This document shows, one piece after another, positions 53,787 through 62,926 of a DNA stretch of 64,000 nt. Within the stretch, counting starts at the first letter, position 1. The number at the start of each line of letters is the position of its first letter. The DNA lies in the NCBI RefSeq assembly GCF_014836635.1, contig NZ_JACSQL010000007.1, positions 1 through 64,000 on the forward strand, in the 5' to 3' direction. This DNA is from Paenibacillus gallinarum (GTDB lineage Bacteria > Bacillota > Bacilli > Paenibacillales > Paenibacillaceae). The notes beneath the pieces were generated by a model that ran no database searches, was not told the origin of the DNA, and saw only the letters and a list, made by a program, of their open reading frames with translations. The position numbers were made by a program, and so were the translations under genes.

Positions 53787-53834
53787 AACTGCACCTCCGT
53801 TTGCTAGATGGTGTCTAACAAATGGGGTGCAGTT
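53787..53834 (-). terminator. Terminator of the SLH protein gene
   Basis: AACTGCACC/GGTGCAGTT outer stem with a further CCgTTTG/CAAATGG inner stem. TTTTACTTTT follows on the minus strand. The rest of 53669-53932 holds the stalk-gene leader and no gene. Confidence 0.75.
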
Positions 53835-53932
53835 CATATAGGCGACTCTTTATCTATGGCATTTTCCCTCAACCACTCATGATTAAGCTTCGGATTATAG
53901 GAATGATTGGTTATTCTCTCATATTACTTCTC

Positions 53933-55441
53933 TTATTCATAAATCACTGTTACCGATGAAGCGACTCCCCAATCCCCGACTGGAGTTAACGTATATGCTG
54001 TGCCGGTAGTCAATTTGTCATTATTGCCAAGATCGAATACGCCCACCTGGCCTTTACGGCTCGAATATTTGTACGTGGCTGTCAGTACGTCACCGCTCGG
54101 CGATGTTAAAGTAACGCTTCGGCCTGAGAATAGCTCATCACCAGGATCTTGTGCAAGACTCACTTCAATCGACGTTTCGCTTAGAGCCTTAGCACTTGTA
54201 ACCTGCAGTGGATCGAACGACTTCGCTATAAACGAAGCATTATTAATGTTGGCCCAATCAGAAGATACTGTATATTTAATTCCAGGGATTAAGGTTTCAC
54301 CTACTGGCAAGCGGAACTTCGGCTCTTGCTTACCATCCGTTGATTGGGTGAACGGGACATACCTGGCAACGATCGGTTCGCCACCTTCCGGTGTAATCAC
54401 TACTTGTCTTGCCTGCATAGAAGGGATGATCTGATACGTTTTCCCTCCGGCTTGCTCACGATCATCCAGCACAAACGCATTCGCTCCTCGACCACCGCTA
54501 TATGCCGAAATAATATAACCGTAATCAACGACCCCGTTCTCTTGAAGCGCTGCAATCTCGAAAGTATCGTTCGTTACTTGACTAGCCGTTGTCATGCTTA
54601 CCTTTGTTCCACTTCCCTCAAATGTTCCTGCTGCTTGGCCTTTATAGGTAAGGTTGTACACTTCCCCCACTTTCTGAACGGACGTCGGAACGATGTATGT
54701 TGCAATCGATCCTGTTTTCAGGCGAGGCATATTCGTCAGCATGAGTCCACTGCTAAATGCAAAATCCGTTTGGGCCTTGGTGAACACTTCATCCTCTGCC
54801 CTAAGTGGTTTATCGAAAGAAACGATTAACGTAATTGCATTTAGTGATCTTACGCTTTTGATCTGAGCATGTTCGGATGAAATCGCCTGACGAGCTGTCT
54901 GCAGTAGAACTGCCGTTTCACCGCGCGTTGCTGAGCTGTTATCTAAATAGAAAGCACTCATCCAGTGGATAACCGATTTTATATCCCGTTGCATTGCTTT
55001 AGATACAACCTGTACCAGTTCTGCATCCGATACTTGACTATGCGGATTGAATTGACCGTTACTCGTCTCCATTATGCCAAGTCCGGCAACCTTCGACGCA
55101 TACGGCGCATACCATGCGTTCGAATTTACGTCCGTTAGTTCTGCATTCTCTCCTGTCTTGTCCTTTAGATGAAACGTTTTGTATACGAGAGTCGCCAATT
55201 CGGCTCGGCTAATCGCTTGATGTTCTCCCATTGAACGGTCTACATATCCATTCATGATACCGAGATTGTTTAATTCCTTAACTGCTGCTTCAATCTGCTG
55301 ATTGGTAAGCTGAGCTGTTGTTGTGGCAGAGTTAGTAACGTATGTAACTGCATGTGCATGATTCGCGGTTAGTGGCAGTGCTCCTGCTGCTAAGGCAGTT
55401 ATGGTTAAAAATGCGGCGATTTTTTTTGCTGTAGGTTTCAT
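53933..55441 (-). CDS. S-layer-homology domain surface protein
   Basis: A 502-aa exported protein. Signal peptide ends near residue 31 (ANHAHA). SLH repeats follow at about 45-95 (AVKELNNLGIMNGYVDR..QAISRAELATLVYKTF) and 105-160 (LTDVNSNAWYAPYASKVAGLGIMETSNGQFNPHSQVSDAELVQVVSKAM), with a degenerate third one. SLH domains bind pyruvylated secondary wall polymer. The C-terminal 310 residues are beta-rich Ig-like domains with no catalytic motif. Lies downstream of an OmpR-type kinase-regulator pair, with a direct repeat in its leader, so it may be a target. ATG preceded by GGAGG. Confidence 0.85.
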   Translation of the reverse strand: MKPTAKKIAAFLTITALAAGALPLTANHAHAVTYVTNSATTTAQLTNQQIEAAVKELNNLGIMNGYVDRSMGEHQAISRAELATLVYKTFHLKDKTGENAELTDVNSNAWYAPYASKVAGLGIMETSNGQFNPHSQVSDAELVQVVSKAMQRDIKSVIHWMSAFYLDNSSATRGETAVLLQTARQAISSEHAQIKSVRSLNAITLIVSFDKPLRAEDEVFTKAQTDFAFSSGLMLTNMPRLKTGSIATYIVPTSVQKVGEVYNLTYKGQAAGTFEGSGTKVSMTTASQVTNDTFEIAALQENGVVDYGYIISAYSGGRGANAFVLDDREQAGGKTYQIIPSMQARQVVITPEGGEPIVARYVPFTQSTDGKQEPKFRLPVGETLIPGIKYTVSSDWANINNASFIAKSFDPLQVTSAKALSETSIEVSLAQDPGDELFSGRSVTLTSPSGDVLTATYKYSSRKGQVGVFDLGNNDKLTTGTAYTLTPVGDWGVASSVTVIYE

Positions 55442-55489
55442 GTTAAAATCCTCCTCTATTCATTGTTGTTGCCTGTAACTAAAGAATAG

Positions 55490-55519
55490 AGGATAAAAAG
55501 AAACTCCCTAGGATAAAAA
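55490..55519 (-). promoter_or_regulatory. Direct repeat, candidate OmpR-family regulator site
   Basis: AGGATAAAAA occurs twice (55490-55499 and 55510-55519) with exactly 20 bases between equivalent positions, in the leader of the SLH gene. Direct repeats about two helical turns apart are typical of OmpR/PhoB-class binding sites. Confidence 0.4.
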
Positions 55520-55559
55520 CATTAACAAAATATAAACTGCGTCTAATTTTTATCGAAAC

Positions 55560-56258
55560 TTATACAGTGAACCGATAACCGGCGCCCCACACGGTTTCGA
55601 TATATTCCGGATTCTTAGGATCGGCTTCTAGTTTTCCGCGAAGTTTACGAATATGCACAGTAACCGTTGCGATATCTCCGCTAGAGTCCATATTCCAGAT
55701 CCGTTCGAAGAGATCTGATTTGCTAAATACGCGGTTTGGATGACTCGCCAGAAATACAAGTAAATCAAATTCTTTCGTCGTAATCGCCACTTCTTCGCCA
55801 CTCACGAACACACGGCGTGACGCCTTGTCGATATGCAGTCCGCGAATGTGGATTTCATCTTGTTCAGCAGGCTTCCTTTTCCCAAGTAATCTCTCATATC
55901 GAGTCAGATGAGCCTTCGCTCTTGCAACGAGTTCGCTTGGGCTAAAAGGTTTCGTAATGAAATCGTCAACACCGAGATTGAAAGTCCGGATCTTATCAAT
56001 CTCCTCCTTCTTTGCAGAGACGACCAGGATCGGCACCTCTTTTACCTCACGAATGCGTCTACATAATTCAAATCCATCCAAACCCGGAAGCATCAGGTCA
56101 ACAATAATGAGACCATAGTTTTCCTTTAAAGCCAGCTGCAGCCCTTCATCACCGGTATGACACAGCTCCACAGAAAATCCGTTGAGCTCAAAATAGTCCC
56201 GTTCCAGTTGCGCGATCGTTGTTTCGTCTTCAATGATCAAAATGTTAGCCATTTCCAT
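55560..56258 (-). CDS. OmpR/PhoB-family response regulator
   Basis: A 232-aa regulator. The receiver has the acidic pair E10/D11, phosphoacceptor D54 (IIVDLMLPG) and K103 (ITKPFSP). The C-terminal winged helix carries EVAITTKEFDLLVFLASHPNRVFSKSDLFERIW and ATVTVHIRKLRGKLE..YIETVWGAGYRF. ATG with GGAG seven bases upstream. Its start overlaps the kinase 3' end by 14 bases, so translation is coupled to the kinase, in the less common kinase-first order. Likely target: the downstream SLH protein or a wall-stress regulon. Confidence 0.9.
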   Translation of the reverse strand: MEMANILIIEDETTIAQLERDYFELNGFSVELCHTGDEGLQLALKENYGLIIVDLMLPGLDGFELCRRIREVKEVPILVVSAKKEEIDKIRTFNLGVDDFITKPFSPSELVARAKAHLTRYERLLGKRKPAEQDEIHIRGLHIDKASRRVFVSGEEVAITTKEFDLLVFLASHPNRVFSKSDLFERIWNMDSSGDIATVTVHIRKLRGKLEADPKNPEYIETVWGAGYRFTV

Positions 56259-57729
56259 TCCCTGTCTCCTCGTTAGTCAACCTTTTCAGTTGGATATAGA
56301 TCGTCGTACCGATATTTGGTTTACTATTCGCCCAGATGAATCCCCCGTGCCCATCGATAATTTGGCGGGCAATGGCGAGCCCTAACCCACTACCGCCTGT
56401 TGAGGAATTACGAGATTGTTCTGCTCGGTAAAATCGTTCGAATACATGAGGCAAAGCCTCCTCTGGTATACCTCTGCCATTATCCTTGAACACCATTGTT
56501 ATCCATTCCAAATCTGCTTGAAGCGTAATGCCGAGTCGCTTGTTTTCGTTGTCCATATATTTGAGCGCATTATCCACTACGTTGACAACCGTACGCTTTA
56601 ATTTATCCAGATCCACAGAAGCCATAACGGGTCCAGTAGCTTGGTTATCCCAATCAAAGGCAACCTGCTTGTCCTCTAGATCGTATCTGAGTTCTTCAAT
56701 GCTGTCTTCGAGGAAATCGACAATGTCCACCACTTTAAATAAGAAAGGTTCCTGATTTAGGTCGAGTTTCGAATATAAAAAAAGTTCATCCACCAACTTG
56801 TCCATGCTGACGGCTTTTGAATGGATGATATTCACATATGTCTCCATTTTCTCGGGTGTACTCGCCACTCCATCACGTATGCCCTCAATGTATCCTTTTA
56901 TATTGGTTAGCGGCGTTCGTAGATCATGCGAAATGTTGGAAATGAGTTCCTTACGGTTCGCTTCATCTTGCTGTCGAAGTTCATTGGATTGCTGTAATTG
57001 ATTCCGCATACTCTCAAAGGCTCCACTCAGTTGGCCCACCTCGTCGTTTGAACTCAGCTCGAGTTTGAAGGCAAGATTACCTTCCTTGATTTGTTCCGCA
57101 GAGTTCCTTAATTGATGTAAGGGTTTAATAAAGCTGCGAGTAATCCAGCGGAATAATAGCAGGTTGGCTATGATAAGTACACCGATCAGCAGTAGCGACA
57201 TCATTGGCAACAGCTTGCGAGTAAGTTCTGCAAAAGGACTTCTTTCCCGAATTACAAAGACGCTTCCCCGCTTCCCATCCGAATACTGAAAATCAAATTT
57301 CGCGTAAGCGTAGAATCTTTCACTAATGTTAAAGGTGCTGCGGATCTGATAATTGTTCAGATCATAAGCAGGCAATGCTTGCTTTAGTTCCGGCTGATGA
57401 AAGGTCAGTGATTCGAAGATTTGGCTGTCTTCACGCCTGACATAGAGGCCCGACTTCTCGGCTCGAAGTTTCATGTCATATTCACGCAGCAGAACTTTAT
57501 TCTGCAGTGCGTCCGGATCGTTTTTAGCTAAAAACTTCATCTCTTGGAAGATCGATTCTCCCTGTTCAGTCAATGGATTGACCTGATAGTGCACCTTATA
57601 AATATCACGAAAGCTTTGAAGATCTCCTGTCGCCGCAATCGTATAAAGACTTGCCGTAAGTAGAATAAAGAGCAAACTTATAAGAAACATGCTCGTAAAG
57701 GAGAGCAGCATTTTTAATCGAATCGACAT
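56245..57729 (-). CDS. Membrane sensor histidine kinase
   Basis: A 494-aa kinase. Helix 1 spans about residues 9-31, an extracytoplasmic sensor domain 32-172 and helix 2 about 173-193. HAMP is 195-250 and the HisKA box has H268 in ISNISHDLRTPLTNIKGY. HATPase N-box VVNVVDNALKYMD, G1 DNGRGIP and G2 GGSGLGLAIARQI complete it. ATG preceded by AAGGGG. The signal is unknown; the sensor domain has no name from sequence. Paired with the overlapping regulator gene. Confidence 0.9.
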   Translation of the reverse strand: MSIRLKMLLSFTSMFLISLLFILLTASLYTIAATGDLQSFRDIYKVHYQVNPLTEQGESIFQEMKFLAKNDPDALQNKVLLREYDMKLRAEKSGLYVRREDSQIFESLTFHQPELKQALPAYDLNNYQIRSTFNISERFYAYAKFDFQYSDGKRGSVFVIRERSPFAELTRKLLPMMSLLLIGVLIIANLLLFRWITRSFIKPLHQLRNSAEQIKEGNLAFKLELSSNDEVGQLSGAFESMRNQLQQSNELRQQDEANRKELISNISHDLRTPLTNIKGYIEGIRDGVASTPEKMETYVNIIHSKAVSMDKLVDELFLYSKLDLNQEPFLFKVVDIVDFLEDSIEELRYDLEDKQVAFDWDNQATGPVMASVDLDKLKRTVVNVVDNALKYMDNENKRLGITLQADLEWITMVFKDNGRGIPEEALPHVFERFYRAEQSRNSSTGGSGLGLAIARQIIDGHGGFIWANSKPNIGTTIYIQLKRLTNEETGNGNG

Positions 57730-57854
57730 GGGATCCCCTTCTATAAACGCTATTTATTTAGTTAGTGCAAATGTTAACACAACTCCAACTGAATTGACCA
57801 TATATTGGATTCCCTAAAATTTAATTCATAAATCTTTGAAATCAACGCAAAAAG

Positions 57855-57877
57855 TCCCCGTAACCATGTGACGGGGA
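57855..57877 (-). terminator. Terminator of the 57978-58316 gene
   Basis: TCCCCGT/ACGGGGA stem with nine-base loop and a T-run on the minus strand. Confidence 0.75.
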
Positions 57878-57977
57878 GAAAACTCAAAAATTCATTTTAT
57901 TCTGGTTTATCGCTACTTTATCTTAAAAAATCCATGAACATCAGCATTTCATCTGAATAATTGGATTTATTAGATTC

Positions 57978-58316
57978 TTAGCAGTAGTCTATCCGAATCG
58001 GGTTGATTAATTGATAATCACTCAAAAAATCTTCGACTTCTTCCATGGATTTCAATCCATTTTGACAAACAAAAGTCCCTGCGATATGTAAATCAGAATC
58101 TATGAAGGCAACCCCCTCATTTACTTCGAATACATCATTTTCAATAAGATAGATAAAAGGTGCTTGTGGTGTAAAGTGAATGAGTACACTGTAGAGACTT
58201 GGGTCTGTGCTTTGTTCTGTATATTTTGACGTTTCAAGGCCTTGAGATTCATTCCATAGCCCTTGATTTTCATATTCATCTTTCGATTCATTCCTTCCAA
58301 ATATCCTTCCAACCAT
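57978..58316 (-). CDS. Hypothetical cytoplasmic protein (112 aa)
   Basis: An acidic protein with no signal peptide or membrane helix. An N-terminal charged, Gln/Asn-rich stretch is followed by a compact domain (LYSVLIHFTPQAPFIYLIENDVFEVNEGVAFIDSDLHIAGTFVCQNGLKSMEEVEDFLSDY) with alternating strands. I do not recognise it. A good RBS (AGAGGGA) precedes ATG, and a terminator follows, so it is very probably a real single gene. Confidence 0.6.
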   Translation of the reverse strand: MVGRIFGRNESKDEYENQGLWNESQGLETSKYTEQSTDPSLYSVLIHFTPQAPFIYLIENDVFEVNEGVAFIDSDLHIAGTFVCQNGLKSMEEVEDFLSDYQLINPIRIDYC

Positions 58317-58446
58317 AAAAATCCCTCTATTCTAATTGATTTTTTCTTTTTAATAAATGAATCAATATCTAAACACCACGAATCCAATAAATGTTTCTTT
58401 CTTTAACAATAATTCTCTAATAATAAACTCCGTTATCATTTGCTAT

Positions 58447-59103
58447 CTATAAATAATCCACACTATAAAGCATTAATAACAACCCAACAATACACATGAT
58501 CCACGAAGCGAGTGAGCTTGAACTCTTCGACACCTGATTTTGGATGAACTTTAAAGGCTTCTGCATTACTGAACCTAATAACATATATAACATGTACAAA
58601 ATGAATGGCGGGAGTACCATGACTACATTATAAGCGAACAGTAATGGGAGCCACTCATACCATACCAAACCTGAATTAGTCATAAGAGCAATGGCAGTGA
58701 AATAAGGAAGAGCTGTCCCCACTTCTACAAGTGACGTTGTAACACCTAGAGCAATCATTGTCGAATTCGTTTTGGTTATTGGACTTGTATAGGAAGACTT
58801 CTTTCTTTTCGGAACATAAAAACTCCAAATAAACAAAATCCCACCTACAATAAATAGCATCCAACTGACCACGCGATTCTGTAAGAACGTAGAGAACACT
58901 TCGAAAAAGAATCCAAATCCTAACTTGATTGCCACACCTGCGCTAAAATAAAATCCAATGACTGTAAATAAATATACCATTAATTTTAAGCCTACTTTTT
59001 TCTTTTCAGTTAGAAGTAAATATACAGTGATCCCTATTGTGGCAGGACTAAGGGTATCGAGTAGGGATAATCCACCGATCATGAGTAACAGTTCAGTGTT
59101 CAT
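58447..59103 (-). CDS. GAP/Sap-family membrane protein (LysE-like)
   Basis: A 218-aa membrane protein with six helices of the GAP (Sap, GPL-addressing protein) family, related to LysE exporters. Family features are LSLLDTLSPATIGITVYLLL near the N-terminus and TSLVEVGTALPYFTAIALM in the middle. Mycobacterial members help place glycopeptidolipids on the cell surface; the substrate here is unknown. ATG overlaps the MerR stop codon (ATGA), with GGAGGG upstream, so it is the output gene of the MerR operon. Confidence 0.8.
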   Translation of the reverse strand: MNTELLLMIGGLSLLDTLSPATIGITVYLLLTEKKKVGLKLMVYLFTVIGFYFSAGVAIKLGFGFFFEVFSTFLQNRVVSWMLFIVGGILFIWSFYVPKRKKSSYTSPITKTNSTMIALGVTTSLVEVGTALPYFTAIALMTNSGLVWYEWLPLLFAYNVVMVLPPFILYMLYMLLGSVMQKPLKFIQNQVSKSSSSLASWIMCIVGLLLMLYSVDYL

Positions 59104-59879
59104 GTGTGCCCTCCCTCCTCGGTACTTGTTTGTTCAACGCTAGATATAAAAATTCCGTAAGCCTGGTCCATATATTCAAGGACTTCCGATTTAATGGGGT
59201 ATAACCCCAGTTGTTCAGACGCTAATGGATTTTTTCGCATTTCCCATAACTTATCGATAAAGGCGTCTTGACCTCCATACTCCTCTTCTTGTTTCTCCAG
59301 CATTCTCCGAATAACATTTTGCACACAAGGTGATGATAACGGTTCCTTACACGTATAGTATTTCGTTATTAGGCCAACAAGGGCTATCCATTCCATAGAC
59401 TCAGGATTGCCCGCACTCATTTTCGGCAGTTTAGTCCATAGACCCAGTTCAGCATCCGTAAATGTCGATTTTCTATATTGATCAAGTCCTCTTTTATCTT
59501 GCAAAGATAACTTAATCAGTTGTTGAATTGCTTTTTCCTGATTCCCTTCTTCGACGGCAATGCCACTTACTAACGCACGTAAGGTTTGCTCCATTTCATT
59601 TAACCTTGATTGCTCTTCCAAAATAAATGTTAACTGATTGGCTAACCCATCACTCCAATTCCACTCAGGATCAGTTAACATCTCTTTAATATCTGAAAGT
59701 CGATACCCCATGTTTTTATAAAATTGAATTTGCTGAAGCTTTTGTAGATCTCCCTCTGTATATAGCCGATGTCCGCCTTCCGTTTTGGAGGAAGATACCA
59801 AAAGTCCAATTTGTTCATAGTAACGCAGCGTTCTCACTGTAATATTTGTTTGCTCTGCTAAGTTTTTTATATGTATCAT
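59100..59879 (-). CDS. MerR-family regulator with TipAS-like effector domain
   Basis: A 259-aa regulator. The N-terminal MerR helix-turn-helix (MIHIKNLAEQTNITVRTLRYYEQIGLL...GGHRLYTEGDLQKLQQIQFYKNMGYRLSDIKEML) is followed by a dimerisation helix and an all-helical effector region resembling the TipAS (drug-binding) domain. No metal-binding cysteine pattern is present. The promoter at 60098-60128 has the elongated 19-bp spacer with a dyad that MerR proteins untwist. Autoregulation and co-control of the downstream GAP gene and upstream small peptide gene are likely. ATG preceded by GGAGG. Confidence 0.88.
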   Translation of the reverse strand: MIHIKNLAEQTNITVRTLRYYEQIGLLVSSSKTEGGHRLYTEGDLQKLQQIQFYKNMGYRLSDIKEMLTDPEWNWSDGLANQLTFILEEQSRLNEMEQTLRALVSGIAVEEGNQEKAIQQLIKLSLQDKRGLDQYRKSTFTDAELGLWTKLPKMSAGNPESMEWIALVGLITKYYTCKEPLSSPCVQNVIRRMLEKQEEEYGGQDAFIDKLWEMRKNPLASEQLGLYPIKSEVLEYMDQAYGIFISSVEQTSTEEGGHT

Positions 59880-59903
59880 TTTCCTATGCCTCCAAACTTC
59901 AGT

Positions 59904-60044
59904 TTACTTCCTACTCATCATGAAATTAATTAGATACCCTGCTCCAAGACCGATACATACTGCTGGCAGCGGGTGATCAATAAAAAGACCAATTCCTGCA
60001 CCGATAATTACACATCCATATATAATCATGTCTTCTTTCTTCAT
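59904..60044 (-). CDS. Short membrane peptide (46 aa) heading the MerR operon
   Basis: A short frame encoding MKKEDMIIYGCVIIGAGIG followed by LFIDHPLPAVCIGLGAGYL and INFMMSRK. Two glycine-rich hydrophobic segments (about 7-23 and 27-43) are separated by a DHP turn, so it is probably a hairpin membrane peptide. AAAGGGGATGGG precedes the ATG. It lies between the MerR-type promoter and merR, so it is the first gene of that operon. No family recognised; glycine-zipper-like. Confidence 0.6.
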   Translation of the reverse strand: MKKEDMIIYGCVIIGAGIGLFIDHPLPAVCIGLGAGYLINFMMSRK

Positions 60045-60097
60045 GTTCCCATCCCCTTTTATTAAGCGGTTTCTATTCAAGGATTATCAATAGTGCC

Positions 60098-60128
60098 ATT
60101 ATAATGAATGACGTTACGTCACTTTCAA
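60098..60128 (-). promoter_or_regulatory. MerR-type promoter with 19-bp spacer and dyad
   Basis: On the minus strand TTGAAA (-35, 60123-60128) and TATAAT (-10, 60098-60103) are separated by 19 bases. The spacer contains the near-perfect dyad TGACGTAACGTCA (60109-60121). Over-long spacers with an internal dyad are the hallmark of MerR-activated promoters. The first gene begins about 54 bases downstream. Confidence 0.75.
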
Positions 60129-60246
60129 GCTTTTATTTCGAATATGGTCAAAAGCTAACCTATGAAAGAAAATGTGTTAACAATCAAGTGGTCGTTTGAC
60201 TATCCAAGATAATTGGTTGAAATCTTTCGTCAACCTAATAACAAAA

Positions 60247-60278
60247 AAGCGCCTCAGGATTAATTTCCTGCGACGCTT
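60247..60278 (-). terminator. Terminator of the FUSC gene
   Basis: AAGCG.C.CAGG/CCTG.G.CGCTT stem with T-run on the minus strand, 35 bases beyond the FUSC stop codon. Confidence 0.75.
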
Positions 60279-60312
60279 CATATTCGGTATTCTTTTTATC
60301 ATATGAGGAAAA

Positions 60313-62286
60313 TTAAAATCTCGTTAAATTCAGTGAAGAGTCAAGGACTCGAAGTGAACGCTTTAGCTGCATAATATCTTCATAGATCGAAGGGAATTCA
60401 GGCAACGCAGGCATGTCCATAACTGGTTTTTTGTTATTTTCAATTGATTCCGCAAGCACTGCAAAACCATGTTGATACTTCTCAATTCGATCACTTGAAA
60501 CATGATTAATATTGTTATCATTACGAGACGCAGCTAATAACATGTAGCCAAGATGTAAACTATCACCTACAGCAGGCCATAAAATGGTGGTTCGTGCATT
60601 TCTTCTCATCGATTCAGCAAAAGCATTATCATACACGAGTCTCAGCTGAATGAGCGCATTTTGAAGCTTTTCTTCGATTGATTTTCTAACCTCTATACTT
60701 TCACAGTTTAAAATGGCAACTAAAAGCTCACCTTCTCTTTCTACCGCCTCTTTAAAAACAGAAGGTAATCTTTTCGAAGCCGTTTTCCTCCATAACCAGG
60801 TAATGCCGACCATAGCTACCGCACTTCCTATGATAATATCAACGATCCGCGCAGAAATGAAATATTCGCTTGTCAATTCTGGTTGTAAAGTCGAACCGAT
60901 TAACAAAGTGCTCGGTGTAATAAAGATAACAGCTAATGAATAATTCCGACCATAGATTAGCTCGACAACGAACTGCAGACTGGCTAGTATTAACGGAACC
61001 GCTACGTATTGAGGGTGCAGCCATAATAAGATGGCTCCTACAATAATTCCGATGATGGTACCCAAAGAGCGCTGTATACCTCTATGAAGACTCGCCACAT
61101 ACGTTGCTCCGCCCATAACCGATGCGCTTGATAAAGGTACCCAGTAAGACCGGTCGAAATGAAAGCCATATGCAATCGCAGCTGAAATAACAAGTATGAT
61201 TCCGTATCGAAGCGCGATAAAAGGAGCATTGGATCCAGATGTAAACACATTTTTCAATAGTACGCGAAATCCTGTTTTTGTTTTGTAGTCCTTAGGATCT
61301 GTTTTATAATCAATTGCGTTTGTTGAGCTTATCTCAAAAGCAACTTTAATGTTAAGATACAGGTTTTTTAATGAAAGATTTAATTCGTCTTCAAATGTTG
61401 GTACTGCAAAACCTACTTCGTTCTCTTTTCCAAGCAACTGATCACCTATGATTTGTAAAGCACTGCTGAGTTGTTCCTCTACTTCATGTTTTGGCATTAA
61501 GGAGATATCAAGTATGGAAAGGAATATCTCTCTTGCCTGTGTATTAAGAACTCTTAATTTCTCTGTGTATGGTTTGTCTTTTCGTCCGAACCACTTCGAA
61601 TTCATTAATGTACGATCCGCCTGTTGCATGAGAGAGGCCGTTTGGTGCTGCAGATCCGTAAACTGCGCGGTCCCCACGGCAGACAGTAGATTTGCCAGAC
61701 TATAATATACCGCAGAACTTGCTTTACTCTCCGTACGGTGCGGATTCATAATTACCCCAGCCATACCTACCATCCAAGCAAACATTCCGCCAAGAAATAG
61801 AATGAGACTATTATGCAAAATCACATTCAGATTCGCTGTCATGGAGGTACCTACTGCATACGCAAGAACAAAGAACATTCCGCTCGGTCCCGTGATCTGA
61901 AAAAGAGTAAACATAAGGGTAGATAATCCCCCTACGATACCGAACATAAGCACCGTTAAAATTGTATTGTAAGAGCATAATGCTCCTAGCGCAAAGGAAA
62001 CTGCCAATCCAAGAGCAACCCAAAATAATCGAACAGCACGCTGTGCGTAGGTCTCATTAGATACATATAAAAAAGTGAATCCTCCTATAGAAGCCAAGAT
62101 TCCTAAGGCAGGATTCCCCATTAATACGCCCAGCAGGGCTGGTGTACCGACACTAATTGCAGAGCCTACTCCTCTAAACCAGTTCAAAGGAATAGGCTTT
62201 ATTTGAAAAGCTTCTTTGTACATGGGTCTCTTTGGGAACGTGTGTTTAGCACGCCGCCGAGAGCTATAAGCATTATGATTATTCAT
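60313..62286 (-). CDS. FUSC-family membrane protein (aromatic-acid exporter-like)
   Basis: A 657-aa inner-membrane protein with the double FUSC layout: five to six helices near residues 25-170, a cytoplasmic helical domain (about 175-340), then the second helix bundle (about 350-490) containing FDRSYWVPLSSASVMGGA and RGIQRSLGTIIGIIVGA, and a cytoplasmic end. FUSC/ArAE proteins export aromatic acids or fusaric acid. It follows marR by 21 bases, a typical regulator-exporter pair responding to phenolic compounds. ATG preceded by GAGGT. Confidence 0.85.
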   Translation of the reverse strand: MNNHNAYSSRRRAKHTFPKRPMYKEAFQIKPIPLNWFRGVGSAISVGTPALLGVLMGNPALGILASIGGFTFLYVSNETYAQRAVRLFWVALGLAVSFALGALCSYNTILTVLMFGIVGGLSTLMFTLFQITGPSGMFFVLAYAVGTSMTANLNVILHNSLILFLGGMFAWMVGMAGVIMNPHRTESKASSAVYYSLANLLSAVGTAQFTDLQHQTASLMQQADRTLMNSKWFGRKDKPYTEKLRVLNTQAREIFLSILDISLMPKHEVEEQLSSALQIIGDQLLGKENEVGFAVPTFEDELNLSLKNLYLNIKVAFEISSTNAIDYKTDPKDYKTKTGFRVLLKNVFTSGSNAPFIALRYGIILVISAAIAYGFHFDRSYWVPLSSASVMGGATYVASLHRGIQRSLGTIIGIIVGAILLWLHPQYVAVPLILASLQFVVELIYGRNYSLAVIFITPSTLLIGSTLQPELTSEYFISARIVDIIIGSAVAMVGITWLWRKTASKRLPSVFKEAVEREGELLVAILNCESIEVRKSIEEKLQNALIQLRLVYDNAFAESMRRNARTTILWPAVGDSLHLGYMLLAASRNDNNINHVSSDRIEKYQHGFAVLAESIENNKKPVMDMPALPEFPSIYEDIMQLKRSLRVLDSSLNLTRF

Positions 62287-62307
62287 CTTGTCTACCTCGA
62301 TTCAAAA

Positions 62308-62748
62308 CTATATATCCATATCGTTCGTTGCATTTTTCTCAATCTGTTGAAGTACTTTAGTAAAAATCGTTAATTCTTCATTTGATATTCCTTCTAGAAC
62401 TTGTTCGAATAGATGTTCCAAATGAACATAGACTTCATTTCTTAGGCCTGTTCCTTTTTCAGTAATAAATATGAAGTAGGAGCGCCGATCTGTGTGATTC
62501 GTTTTGCGAATAATGAATTGACCTCGTTCCAATATATCTAGGATCTTCGCCAACGTTGCGGGATCCTTGTCTGCGATGGAGGCGAGTTCTTTTTGTTTAA
62601 TACCATCATTTTCATACACTCTTTTTAGTACGGTCCATTGCTCCGGTGTAATAGAATAACTTTTCAGATGTCCTGTTAAAAAACGAAGTAAGGATCTACT
62701 GGTTTTCGTTATGGAGTACCCGTACATTTCTTCTGTGCTGAGATTCAT
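62308..62748 (-). CDS. MarR-family regulator
   Basis: A 146-aa winged-helix repressor. The core is ITPEQWTVLKRVYENDGIKQKELASIADKDPATLAKILDILERGQFIIRKTNHTDRRSYFIFITEKG, with the wing Asp-Arg-Arg signature. The N- and C-terminal helices form the dimer. ATG 62748 has GGAGG six bases upstream; the TTG two codons earlier is less likely. It is the first gene of a two-gene operon with the FUSC exporter, which it probably represses until a phenolic ligand binds. Confidence 0.88.
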   Translation of the reverse strand: MNLSTEEMYGYSITKTSRSLLRFLTGHLKSYSITPEQWTVLKRVYENDGIKQKELASIADKDPATLAKILDILERGQFIIRKTNHTDRRSYFIFITEKGTGLRNEVYVHLEHLFEQVLEGISNEELTIFTKVLQQIEKNATNDMDI

Positions 62749-62851
62749 CTGCAACCTCCCTTTCTAATTCGTATGTATACAAATAATATGTATGCTAATT
62801 AATTATAGTTAAAATATTAATAAAGTTCAATCCTTCTTCAAAAAACACATT

Positions 62852-62879
62852 TAGCCCCCTTGATCCTTCAAGGGAGCTA
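62852..62879 (-). terminator. Terminator of the right-edge MFS gene
   Basis: TAGCCCCCTTG/CAAGGGAGCTA stem with one mismatch and a TTTTTT tract on the minus strand. Confidence 0.7.
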
Positions 62880-62926
62880 GTAATTGCAAACAGGAGTAAT
62901 GTGCCTTCATTACATAAATAATTTCA

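Noticed and set aside
62755-62830. MarR operator in GTATGTATACAAATAATATGTATGC
   Set aside because: The arms look similar as direct repeats but do not form a clean dyad; too weak to list as a site.
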